Shown here: positions 25,841 to 38,400 of the stretch, piece after piece | How positions within the stretch are numbered: the first letter of the stretch is position 1 | Layout: each line of letters starts with the position of its first letter | From: Branchiostoma lanceolatum | Lineage: Eukaryota > Chordata > Leptocardii > Amphioxiformes > Branchiostomatidae | Assembly: GCF_035083965.1 (NCBI RefSeq) | Contig: NC_089736.1 | Span: 5,149,501 to 5,213,500 of the forward strand | Length of the DNA stretch: 64,000 bases | Reading direction: 5' to 3' | Translations under genes and position numbers: made by a program | Notes under the pieces: generated by a model | The model's input: only the letters and a program-made list of their open reading frames with translations | Told to the model about the DNA's origin: nothing | The model's database searches: none

Positions 25841-26208
25841 GTTTGATCGAAAAAGGTGACAGGAAATAAGAGCATCCCGCTTGTTATATCTATATGAAAT
25901 TATACCCTTTGAGAATGACGAGGTTGTAATTTGATAGTGAGAAAAGCCACGAATCAAGCTCTCTCTTAGCACGGCTCAGTGGCGCCAGCACTGCACTGTG
26001 TCCGTTCAGAGAAAAATAACCGTCGGTAATTTCACCATTTCAAATGACGCCCGACATCTGACGACCCGTGTAATGATACCGGGCGTAGATAGATCTCATC
26101 ATACGCGAGTCAGCTGCCTTGAATCTACCCATTTGTCGCGTCCACTCCGCCTTGATTAGACTGTGGAATCGCCAACGACGAACTCGAGAGAAATTTTAGC
26201 ATATGTCG

Positions 26209-26433
26209 TCAGCGGGCATCCAACCACTGCAGAGTAGGCAGTATAGTTAAGCACCCACTTGGACCGTGAGAGGTTTTGGAGTAAGGTGTGACAGTCGGAG
26301 TGTCTTCCGTACAGGGAGAGAGTCCTACAGCGTCTTCCGATCGAGGAAAAGGTTCGGAAGCTCGTCTTCCAGGAGCCTCAGCGAAGACGGTGCCTGTCTC
26401 GGGAGAAAGGGAGAGCCGGCCCAAGAGACCCCG
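26209..26433 (+). promoter_or_regulatory. Putative 5' UTR/promoter region of PDE1
   Basis: Purine- and GC-richer than its surroundings, and immediately upstream of the only in-frame ATG (26434). The frame stays open upward to 26266 but with no ATG there, so the first methionine of the exon is taken as start. No TATA box or other core element can be claimed. Confidence 0.35.
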
Positions 26434-26471
26434 ATGGATTCTCCGGAGGCAGCAGAGAAGGCGTCCAAAAG
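26434..26471 (+). CDS. PDE1: PDE1 coding exon 1
   Basis: Encodes MDSPEAAEKASK plus two bases of an Arg codon, ending at the donor AAAAG|GTTGGT. Completion by the first base of the next exon gives AGG and the sequence KRLREILAHLE, matching the vertebrate PDE1 stretch that ends in a conserved LVKQLE-type helix. The exon is short, so its identification rests on phase, the ATG and similarity at the junction. Confidence 0.65.
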
Positions 26472-29400
26472 GTTGGTTGAAAGCTGATATCCTGCCTCCA
26501 TATTGTTCATACGTGACTTTTTTGTTTGTTTACGTTTCATAGAGCCAGAGGATTATGCAGAGCATGAACGGTTTGCATTCGAGGATTTAGAAAAAATGGC
26601 CTCATGGGGCGTATGGGACATCAATGGAATAGAAATTACCGGTCTACTTTAAACATATGGATTTGTTTTCCAGAAATTCTGCAATTTGCAGCCATAGGAA
26701 ATTACAGCTTTTACGATTTTGAAAAACAGCGACAAAGAAAATTCTGATTAAGTTTAATTGACGACACTGTGATGTTAAAAGAAAGCCATATTCATATGCA
26801 TATATTGAGTATAGAATAGAAAGAGGAAAGCTAATTACGTCAAGTCATATTCTTATTTAGAAAAAAAGATATGGCAAATTTTAGATATCTGCTTCGTTCG
26901 TGCAATCACAAAAACATATCACCCGTTCTATCTTCAATTTCGGCAACTTTTGCTTTTTTTCGACTTGCGGCCTGGTGAAATTGAGCAATTAAATCTTATC
27001 ACGTTCTTTATTGCAGTTATCCATATGTTGCATCTGCCTTTAAAGTATGTTTCAATAATATCAATCGTGTTTGATACTGATCATAATAATATCAATCATG
27101 TTTGATACTGATCTTAAGTGGCGAATTGCAAATCGAACACGCAAACAAAATTCAAAGAGTCTGTCGACTTTCTTTGGACGACAGCAATATGGATTGTGCC
27201 TCGACATTCTACTATAAAATCTACGTGTACAACAGTCATTGCACGTGCAGTGGTATCTCCGTGCCTTTTTTTGTGCCTCCTTGAAAAATTGAGGTATCGT
27301 CTTCGTTGAGTGTGCATGTCTGTACGTTTTCGTATATTTGTGATCCACATTATTTAGGAACTTCTGGATGGATTGTGAATTTTAGGGTAGGTATTGTTTA
27401 AAGAAGATAATCCCTTCTTAGTATGTTTTGCCATATTCAATCCAATGATAAGATACAATGATAAATCATATTACTCGATACCATTGATCGCCAATGGAAA
27501 AGGATCATAATTTCAACAGCATAGCATTCAGGACTAAGGAAAGGTCCAATGCCCTGTTTTGGCCGACGAAATTGCAATATATGTAACCCGTAACCTCGGA
27601 TGGCCTTTGCGTCACACCTTGAAGTCACCTTCGGGTCTTGTTACGTGGTGACCGTTGAGTAAGAAAAAAAGCCCCTTGAGTGGTTGTTCATACCAGGGTC
27701 GACTCTGTTCCTACTGTACGCTTAGTGAGTACAATCTATCAGCAGTGTATTTCAGGCTACAGTACTTTGCAAAAGCATTCCTCATTGATGGGTTACAGGG
27801 GGTAATCTAAGGGTGGGATTAAGGGGTGTATAGCAATACAAATCCTTCGCGTCCGGGGGATTAGGTAGTGTTTTATCGGCTTATCGTACGAGAAGGTCAG
27901 ACACTCGCCGCTCGTCTGTAAAAGGTCGTGTTGGCGTAAACAACGTCCACACCCAATATATGATTCCCGGATATATTAAGAATGCGACACGCTGTATTCC
28001 GTATCACCCGTACTGCGGGTCGAATCCAGTATTCGAATTTTTTACAGCGGCGAAACCGGCGCACGCGAAACGCATTCGAATCATTCGAAGGAAGCCTGTG
28101 TGATAAATGTAGAAGCCCGTGTGATAGCCCAAAATGTAACCCGGTACGCGGTCCGGAACATACGTATCGAACGTTTTCGCAGCCCAGGCATGACATAAAT
28201 TTAGAGACCATATATATGTAATAGTCATTATGTACTTAGATATTGTTATTGTTATCCTGTCCATGTCAAATTCCATTTTATTGTCAGCATGCAGGACTAG
28301 CCCTTTGTGATAGCAATCGGGTAGTTGGGCAACCTTGCTGTGCGTGCTGAACAGACAAAGCAATAGATAGATAAATGAAAATGAACAAATAGGTAGTGAT
28401 CTTATAGTGGTGTTCGAAAAGAAATTGTATCGAACGCGCAATGGATTCTCTTCCAACATTGACCAAACATTCTTAAGATACCGTGATGTTTATCTTTTAT
28501 ATAAGCGCAAGGTGAAAATGCTTCAAACTAACACATTGAAACTCGATACACCTGTTGTGTTCGACGAGAAATCGTATCGAACGCCCGGGATTTTCCTGCA
28601 ACGCTGACCAAACATGCAAAGCCCATAAAGTCGGAGGTCCCTTGGGCTTGTTTAAGGAGAGCCATACCTTGAGCATATCTAACAACCCGCTACACTTATA
28701 AAAGAGAGTAGAAGTCCATCCTGGTGTGGGAGGATCAAACCTTACAGTCTGTTTTTATGCAGCTTGTAGTTGCACAAGAGCTTATACAACACTGGTGTGT
28801 TACGCCTGACGGCTGTTTAGCGGTTATGCGAAACAAACAAACAAACAACAGACGGACAGAGAGACAAGCAGGTGAACTGTGTCATGGATACGTGCTGCAC
28901 TCCGACAGGTTTCAAATTCCAAACAGACGTGAGTTAAAATCGATATCAGATACACCTACACATGTGCGTATGTGAATGGGTGAGTAAAGTATGGGTGTGT
29001 AAGCAGGCTTAGAGTCTGCATGGGCCTAGACTCTAATGCAATCATTCTAACTAGTACCCAATCATCGTGACTATTCAATGGACGCCATTTTGGCCAGACA
29101 AGGACAAATTGCCTGACCTGACCGATCGCTAGCCCCTATTGCAACTTTCGCCGGAAATGTTTTACCTTCAGGTTTTGTTTTGGTGTGTCTGAGTTGTTTG
29201 AAGACAGCGGAGTTATGTAGATTGTGATGTGAAGATGGTGTAACAGGATACTGACAGGACGTAAAAGGTCGACTTGGACTTGTTCTCCCAGGCAGGCAGA
29301 CAGAAAGACCTAGCCATTTACAGAACTTCTAGTTGACGGGGTCAATGGAAGAGGCGAAAATTGATGCGCGTGCGGATGCTATCCATACCATTAAATCAAC

Positions 29401-32400
29401 ATGGCCTAAACTACAATACGAGAAACTCTATTTCACGGAGGCTTGAGATCTTTATACAAACCAATCTGTGTACGTTCAGCCATCATCATACGCCAGCTTC
29501 AAACTACATTTTAGATTCTCAAGTAGACAAATCCACAACTTTCAAGCTGTATGTGCCCTTTCCTTATCAAGTGCACGTAAAGGTTTATGGATCATGATGT
29601 TAGTACGATAACGTCTCTGGAACCAGTTTCGTTAATTGAACTGACTCCTAAAGCTAATCCCTCATTAGCTATTTAATCCACGATAGATTCGTCTAAGGAC
29701 AAGAATCATGAATCTCAATTTCAGATTAATAGATAGAAACACGTATCAACGTTTCTAGATAAGGTTTTTTCGTCATTACGAGCGTTCACGTTAATTTGAA
29801 ACACTTTTATCTAGCAAATTGACCATTCTGCATTGACTGTATGGTAGGTCCATTAGCTAAAGCACACTTTAGACTTCACATGTCGTTTTGATATGGAATT
29901 TTAAAGGCTTTTATGGTACTGTTTTCCTGGCATAGTCGCTAGCTAGCCAACGTCAAAAGGCCGACGCGATTTTATCACTGTCTGCTGCTGCACATAATTA
30001 TCAGGGGTTTCTCCATCCGGCGCCCCGTATTTTACGCCTATCTCGTTCAATTAGACAGTTATCAGTCGTGAATGACTGAAAACGTCCTGTCGAAAATACG
30101 CTTAATGGAGTTACACTGGATAACGGGCTTACGTGATTCTTTTAAGTGGAAAATCAGTATTCTTTTCATTTCTTATAAGACCTAGCGTGCCCGTGTAAAG
30201 TTTCATCATATCCTTTTTATCATAGTTTCGTATTAAGTCCTATTCGTTTTACTACGGCTCAAAACTTTTAGTGTCTAATGTGAAGTCCTATAATAAAGGC
30301 TTCTCACGTTATGTTCCTTCAGCACTCACCAACAAGCTTTCTGTCAGTCATCTGACCCTTTTCGATTTGAAATGATCCGAAGCCTATCACGTGACCTGAA
30401 TGGAAGTGTGACGTCAGAAACGGGTCAAAGGTGCCCGGCAGTCGGTATCGGCCCCCTTTTCTGTTAAAGCTTGTTGACAAGCGCTGTATATTGTGTACGG
30501 AAATAACGTAGAAATACTGAAGTTAAGTTAAATTACTTAAGTTGAAATAATGTGATATATGTCTGTACATGTAACGTTATCTGTATATTTGTATATACCT
30601 GTGGTTTTTTTCCCTGATTGTATTTTCAATGTTTGTGTCCAGGGTCATTGAATTGAATTGAATTGAAATTGATGTGTAAAACCTTTCCTTTTTCGTCACA
30701 GATGAACCGTCATAGGGATTAATCATAACTCTAAAACTCTCAAATACTTTTTCGTACCCCTATCTAAAACGAACCAGCTCGGACCTACTCCGTGTACGAA
30801 GGCTTCGGTGTCTGAATGTTTGTGCCCTTGTGTTTTCGTAGTTATTCAAAAACACTGACAGTAGAGTCTCAGGAAGTGAGTGGAAAGATCGTGTCACTGC
30901 ATGGGAGTTTGGCAGGAAGCAGAGCTCAGATAGAGCAGAACGAGTTGTTAACCAGACATGACATGATAGACACCCCACTGTGACCCCAGACAGGTCATGG
31001 GGTCAATGGAAAAGGGTACTAATTCAGGGAGAGGTTTTGATTTTATCTAATATCTTATTGTCTGTAATTTTGCATTTATACATTTTCAAAATGGTAGTCA
31101 TATTCATAGTAGAGTGACAGAAAGTGATTAATGGAATCATAATTTGCAAAACAGCTTAATTACAACTTAAGAAACCATATGAGAAACTGAGTATTTTACG
31201 GAGAAGATCTTTAAAGTCTTTTTATTCCTGAAATTTTTTCCACAGGTTAAGGGAGATCCTTGCTCACCTTGAAGATGACGCAATGCCTAAGAAGGACAGA
31301 AGAAGTGCCATTGAATACGCAATAACAGTCTTGGATGCAGTCGCAGCCGAGGGCGAATCGTAAGTCACTCTGAACATGTATTATTATTAATTATGCATAT
31401 TTCATATTCATCTGATACTATATAAAAACAGCATAGCAACCATATACTTCACTTTAAACCCACAACAAACGTTTGGATCTCAAATCTAGTTGGAATTGAG
31501 GCTTGACATTTCCCATGCACTTTTGGAAAAAAAATCGCATTAACAAAAAATAGCATATACGACCCCATACACACCCACACAGGGCACCACATGCGGCTTA
31601 CTATAACATCAAGCTATCATCCGTCTCCCCTCCACGTTATCTTCGCCCAACATCTGTTGTTAGACGTGCCATCTTCTCACCATAAAGGATCGTAAACGCC
31701 TGGCCTAACCTAAGCCCAAACAGCAACTATTACCGAAAGCTTCTCGCCAAAAGCTGTAGTCTTTCAAACCGATTTGCGTGGCACTGGGCGTGACGAGAAA
31801 CCGACTCAGATCAGCATTATTCTCTCTGCTGCCCACGGGGAGGGACATTGTATACACCCTAATAACAACACTGGCGCTGGAGATAAAGAGGGTGAAGATA
31901 CAAACACATACGTCTCTGCATCAGTCTTAAGCCCGTCTGAATATGGCTGTTTCGGTGTTGAGTGCTTTCCTAAGTGGAGGAAGAATTTACCTCACACAAA
32001 TGTGCATCAAGGATCAACTTTGACTGAAAATACCGCTGGCACCCGTTAAAAGCATTCTCTTTTCTCCTGCTTAATGTCTTTAACAGTATATCCTGTTTAG
32101 AAAAGCAGCCCTTAGTAGACGTCTTCTGTTTGTTTGAATATTTATTCAATAACATTTCGTTTAAGAAAATATGACGATGATAGATAAGCTATCTAAGTCT
32201 GGAAATAGTTTTAGTTTTAGCTGCTTTTTACTTCAAGGAAAGATGCATCGTTTTAGGATAATGACCTCTTTGTGGTGATTTGTTTTATGTCGTTATAATC
32301 ACATTAAGCCACGAGTCCCTTACGGTCATTCACGTGCCAAACGTATACATCCATTGTATTGTTCACAGACCAATACTTGTTGGTGTGTATCCCATTGCAT

Positions 32401-35400
32401 ATAGGCCACATGTTGCCTGTTACCCGCATGCGTAACTATCTGTCGATTTCTCCCCCTATCCCACCGCTGCCACCAACTTGTGAGAAGTGTGCTCTATGCA
32501 CACGACACGCCCCTCAGTCCCCAGTCCGGGAGCAGAAAATCTCGCCAAAAGGGTCAGGGAGATAGGTAAATCCATTCATTAAGAGTTGTATGTGCATTTA
32601 TATATGGGGTGATGTGTGGTGTGTCTTTAGGGGGGACGTTCGATGCATTTCAGATCCAGTTGTACGCCGTAACCTAGGCTCCAGGTTAGCCTGGCTAAAT
32701 TACACTTCTAGCAGCCCTGGACAGTGAGAATTTGTGTTTCAAAGGTGCTCGATAGAGCACTGGATATTAAGCATGTGTGTTTCACGGACGTTAACGGGGG
32801 AGGGGGGCTCTATAGAGCCCTGGACAATTAGAGCTTTTGTTACACAGACAGAGCCCTAGATAGAGAGACTTTGCGTTACACGGACCAAAGGGGCTTCATA
32901 GAACCCTGGTCAGTCAGAGTTTGTGTTATACAGACAGAAAGCGGCCACATAGAGCCCTGGACAGGGATAGTTTGTGTTACACAGACGAAGACGACTCCAT
33001 TGGGCCCCTGACAGTGAGACACAGAGTTTGCGTTACACAGACCAAAGAGCTCCATAGAGCCCTGGACAGGGATAGTTTGTGTTACACAGACGAAGACGAC
33101 TCCATTGGGCCCCTGACAGTGAGACACAGAGTTTGCGTTACACATGCAGACCAAAGAGCTCCATAGAGCCCTGGACAGGGATAGTTTGTGTTACACAGAC
33201 AGAGAGTGGCTCCATAGAGCCCTGGACAGGGATAGTTTGTGTTACATAGACTGAGACGGGCTCCATAGAGCCATGGACAGTGAGAATTTGTGTTACACAG
33301 ACGGAGAATACTCCATAGAGCCCCTGACAGTGAGAGTTTGTAAAACACAGACAGGAAGCGGCCCCATAGAGCGCCGGCCATTTAGAGTTTGTGTTAAACA
33401 GATTGGGAGGGGCTCGGTACTATGTGAGCGTTTGTGCTACACAGAAAGCTAGGACTGGGTAGTCAGACTTTGTGTTATGCAGACGGGTAGGGGCTCCACA
33501 AAGAGTCTGTGTCACGTAGACTACGAGAGAAGGAAGAAACTCTAGAACCGAAGCACACCGAGGCTTTTGCATGCATTCAGACAGATAATGCCTTATAATG
33601 GTTATATTACATTGTTTGTTGCACACCATGTACAGGGTGTTTGCACGATGTACAATGAAAGAGCGAGTGTATCAAATTACGAGATGTCCATGAATTATCA
33701 TAGAACGTCCTCATGATTATGATGTATATCTACTTAGTGAGGGGAACTATTTGACTGTCTCGTGAATTAAATCACATTACGAACGTTATGCAATCTAGAC
33801 GCAGGCGGATACTTAGTTTAGCGCTTACCAAACACTGCGCTGATTCAATGTTGTGTTGGTGATATCATTCGGCTATCAAATAATGGAAGCATTGCGAGTA
33901 CTGGGCTGGCAGTAATTTGGATTTCCTATTTGAGCTGCTTTTGTGAGTCCAGCAATCTACAGGGTCATGCCAGGACGCTCGGGTCACCAACGGCGTACAG
34001 TCATTTGTAAAGGTCATCGGGTTGACCTTCATAACTTTGCTAGCATGCAACAGTCGTTCTCAAGGCCACAGCAAGTAAATTTAAAGTATAACACCCGCGC
34101 GTATTCAATTTGACCTTGTTTTGAAAAAAAGTTTCGTTATTGTCCGGCGATGGTTCACAGTACAAGAAAATAACAAAGGTATATCGTGTACGGGAAGCTA
34201 AGTGACACCACTGTGGGAGCCATGAGTGCAGTTGAAGAAGTAAAACTACTAGTAGTTCAATAATGGAAAAGCGACACCCCTACGGTAGCCTTAAGTGTAG
34301 TTGGTAAGTGATACTAGGCGACCACACTAGTATCATTTTCTGCACTTCTTGGATACAGGAATAAAAGACTTATTGACTGTATGTGAAACCGTCTTTTGTC
34401 GCTTCAATTCTCCCTACAACGTAGGTGTCTATCTTGGAAATTTAAGCATCTTTTTTTTTTATTGCCTATTATCTTGCGCTCTCGCGTTAGAGTTGGAATC
34501 TGCACGGGATGCCACCCATAAAATGTCCTTACATTGGCCTACCGTCGCGTCTTCCAATCATCATGGTATTAAGCATAGACCGTCTATGTTAAATCCCGTA
34601 CAATCATCTTGTATCTAACTTCGAGACAGTCTCGGCCAAGGCGCACATTTCTTGGAGATTTATGCAGGAATACGTGGACGCAAATGAGGTCTAAATGGGA
34701 AGTAAAATGCTAGGTAGATCTACAGAATACTTCGGCCAGAGGCATTTGGAGAGCAGGCTTTACAGAAATTTTGTAATGTTGCCTGTCGGCGCTCTAGCTG
34801 TCTCGTGAAATATGGATAGGATTTATCTAAAAACTTTGACGCAGCGCCAAATGGCGATGTTAGCTTATGTTGAGATTTTCGACCACCACAGCGAGGAAAT
34901 TGCAGAAATTTGGCCCGACAGTAGAGATATGCGTTCCCTGCATGCCAAGAAAGTTGGCGTAGTGGAAGGAAAACTACATGTCAAGAAATTCAGCGCTCAA
35001 AATCTCTTTATCCAACCATTCACGGCTGTCACGATGAACTTTGCGTAAAGTTTGCAGGGAAGAAGTTTTTACTTTGACCCACAGTTGTTCAGCATGGTCA
35101 TCTAAGCACAAAAAGGCAAAAGACAATTTTTCAAGCCAAAGATAATGTCAATACATAACGATTACGGACTTGATATGCGCACAAGTGTGACAGCCATATA
35201 TGTTACAGGTATTGGTCATAGCTTTCAGTGAGCGCTCAGTGATCTACAATTGCAAGGTCTTCCGTAGATTTCCATAATATTTGTTAACGTTGAATGTTTC
35301 GGTCGCTGAACGAGCGCTTATGCGTCGCCGGACCCTTTTCACGGAAACATATTTTCGGATGTTTCAGTGATCGCTTAGTGATCTGGCCAACAGTTGGTCA

Positions 35401-38400
35401 CTCAGCGTTCGCTAATGCTTCTGTCACACTACAGAAAAATCGATCTACCGATGAGTGCGAGCTCTAAATGGCATTTTCGGCAGCAAAACACCCAGTGCTA
35501 GTGGCAGCGGTTTTTCGACCATCGTGCGCTTTTTGGAAATCAGCGCCGTACCATTCCCCAGTAGAATGCCCTGCCTGGAACGGTTGTGACGGTTCCTACG
35601 GTCGAGTCTTACCGTGCCAGGCTGGAGGCCTGCCCGCCTTAGCCCGGGACCTCCTCCTCCCTCCTATTTTGCCCCTCGCGGGGTCATCTGGGGGTAGTTG
35701 AAGTTGAAGCGCCGATCTTCACAGATCTCCGAGCCCCGTCCAATGTGATAGGGTTGATTTTCAGGTGAAAAATACGCTCGAGTCTCTGGCGATTTCAAGT
35801 TCGGCGAACTACGGCCGTCTGGAGGAAGGGGGGGTGGGGGCTTATTGTACTTACCGAAGCCCTCACGTCACTGAAGCCGACAGCTTCATTATATTGAGTA
35901 TGTACTCAGTCCACTCGAATCGTGTAGTATAATCGAATAATCTCAGACTGTGATCAATAATTGTTCACACGCTTCTATGTTTTTAAAGCAATTTACAGGG
36001 TGAGCTGGTGTGTTGTAGGAGTAAATTGTACCTTACCTGCATCACTACTGTTTTTACCCTCGATATAAAGTGAACGTCGGTGTGCATAATTATCTTAATG
36101 TTCTAAAGCAATAAGCCAGTTCGTGGTTCTAAATGCGCATTCGCGCAACGAGATGCATTATGGGTGATATGTCAAAGGTGAAGACTTCTAACTTGCAAAC
36201 AGTTTCTGTCTTACCACGTTTAATACATTTAAACTACACAGGTAGATTTAGTAGATACAATCGAATTATATGATAAAGGTGGTTTTGTATCAAAAGTCTT
36301 GTGGAATTTCTTCATTTCTGTCTGGACAGGAAGTTGGTTCCAGACGAGGATGACCTCAGCGAAGTTGAACCGGATGCAGTTCCCACGGAGGTCCGTGATT
36401 GGTTGGCGTCGACCTTCACGCGACAGATGCAGGTTTCTACAAGAGCAAGGACGGAGAAGCCTCGTTTTCGCTCTATCGTTCAGGCAGTCCGAGCGTGCAA
36501 CAGAGTAGACAGGTGAGGCCCTTGTTAATTATGAATATAATAAATAAATTCATATTTCTGTTGAGTTTAAACAAACCTTTGTAAAACAGCTGTTCTTACA
36601 ATTTCACCATCACAAAGAATCGAGGACAAGTCGAATTCACTTAACTTAGTAGAATATGATTCTTGTGCTAGTTTGATCAACTGACAATATATATATTATG
36701 TATGTGTAAAGTATTTGTCACAGTGTTGTGAGCTGTACCTAAAGCAGTGGGTATATGTGTACAATAAGGGTCTTAATTATCATAAAGCACAATACAATAC
36801 AGTGAGGACCAAAATCAAAAAGAAAACATGTATTTTCATTGCCATTATCCCAACAGGCTCTGCAGAAAATTGTCTGGATCAGGCGTCAACTATCCTCCTG
36901 GTGTGGTCAACTTGCTTAAGGTCTGTATCCTTGATATTTGTCTTAAGGAAGCGCACACAAGATACTTTATTCGCCGTTCATTAATGGTGTTCTAAAGCCA
37001 TGGTAATAGAAATTTAAATGAGCTAGCTCACAGTTTCAACTGCGCAGTGTAACGCATCGTGGCAATATATCAAGTTTAATAGAGGCCTTCATCATTGACC
37101 TCGCTCATGCGCAGTTTAGATCGTCACTTTGTGTCAATTTACCTCATTGGTATATGCAAATAAGGTTAAGTCAAGATGGCGGACACTAAGCTCAGGGCAA
37201 GAGGCCAAGGCGTATCTACGGGAATTTCAGATTGGCTGACGTAGAGACTTTTCCTGTCGATAATCCTTTTCTTTGGCACTATTAACAGGTATATTCTGTA
37301 CCCATTAGTTACTTACTATACCTAAGCTTGTACGGTAGAATAAGAAGATTGAGGCAGAAGTTTTGATTAACATTTGGCCCGTTCCACATTCAAACCCATG
37401 ACCTCCATTAGCCTTCCAGCCTTGCACATGGGTAGTCATGATAATCGGCACATTGCAGTGGTTTAGTTGCCGTGTGACGGTGCATATAGATACGAGGTAT
37501 AAGGTTTACAACCACGTGTCGCTATAGGAGACCTGCAGCATTTTCTTCCATCTTATTCACAACGAAGAGTCAGCCTTGGAATGAGAAATGGCCTTACCAT
37601 TGGCATCACCGAAACGGCAGGTCCTATGACATAAATGATCCAACACGTCTTTCAATTCAAATTTCACGACGGGCCCATTCACTTTAACAAATGAAACGGA
37701 CTAATACACCGTCTAATTTGGACTTGAAGATACCTTCATGGAGCTATGAACTGAAAGACGACTGAATATATTGAGGGACAAATACTGTAAATGCAGTCAA
37801 GTTCGCGTGGTTTTGATTTCACGGTAGGGAGAAAATGGAGTGTTCGCGGTTGTTGTAAGTTCGCGTTTGACACAATAGTAGACAAGGTGTATGAGGGCTA
37901 AAGATTTCGCGGTGGATTTAAGTTCGAGGCGAAGAGCTTACCACAAAAACCGCGAAGATAAAACCATCGCGAACATTTCTGCATTTACAGTATCTCTTAA
38001 TAAAAGAAGAGGGATCAGATTGGGCATAACGAATAGGAGAGCATGTAAAAGGATTATAGACAAAAGTCTTCAAAAATTCTACCCAGCACACTTAGCCCAT
38101 TTACAGTTCAGTAACCCCAAATGCTTGTCTTAATAGATTACTTGCAGAGAGGTCTTGCTTAGATCTTAAGTCCTACCCATTCGTAAGTCTGCATACTAAG
38201 AAGAAGGAAGGAATGTCGATGACTCCTCACTAAAGAATGACGCACGGCGTTTCAATAGGCTTAGAATTTCCCATTAACCCCGGTGCCCTCTGAAAGACGT
38301 CAAACTCGCACTACACAGGTACAATACTCATGACAGGGTATATATGTAGATGGCAGTATTTTAGCGATAGATGTTTGTCGCAAAGAACTTCATTTTTTGT

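Larger units (their letters stand above)
22865..26208. other. Non-coding stretch with tandem arrays
   Basis: Holds a MITE copy at 23040-23265, a (TG)n run at about 23290-23309, and the tandem arrays at 24150-24910 and 25310-25840. Nothing coding was recognised. Confidence 0.55.

Noticed and set aside
32876..33381. Minus-strand ORFs with repeated VCVTQT peptides
   Set aside because: Direct translation of the 51-bp minisatellite; the repeat unit explains the long open frame.
34812..35048. 78-codon ORF in PDE1 intron 2
   Set aside because: Sensible amino-acid mix but no family, no splice context in either direction and no second copy to test.
35468..35701. 77-codon Pro/Ala-rich ORF
   Set aside because: GC-rich repeat-like DNA; no signal or domain.
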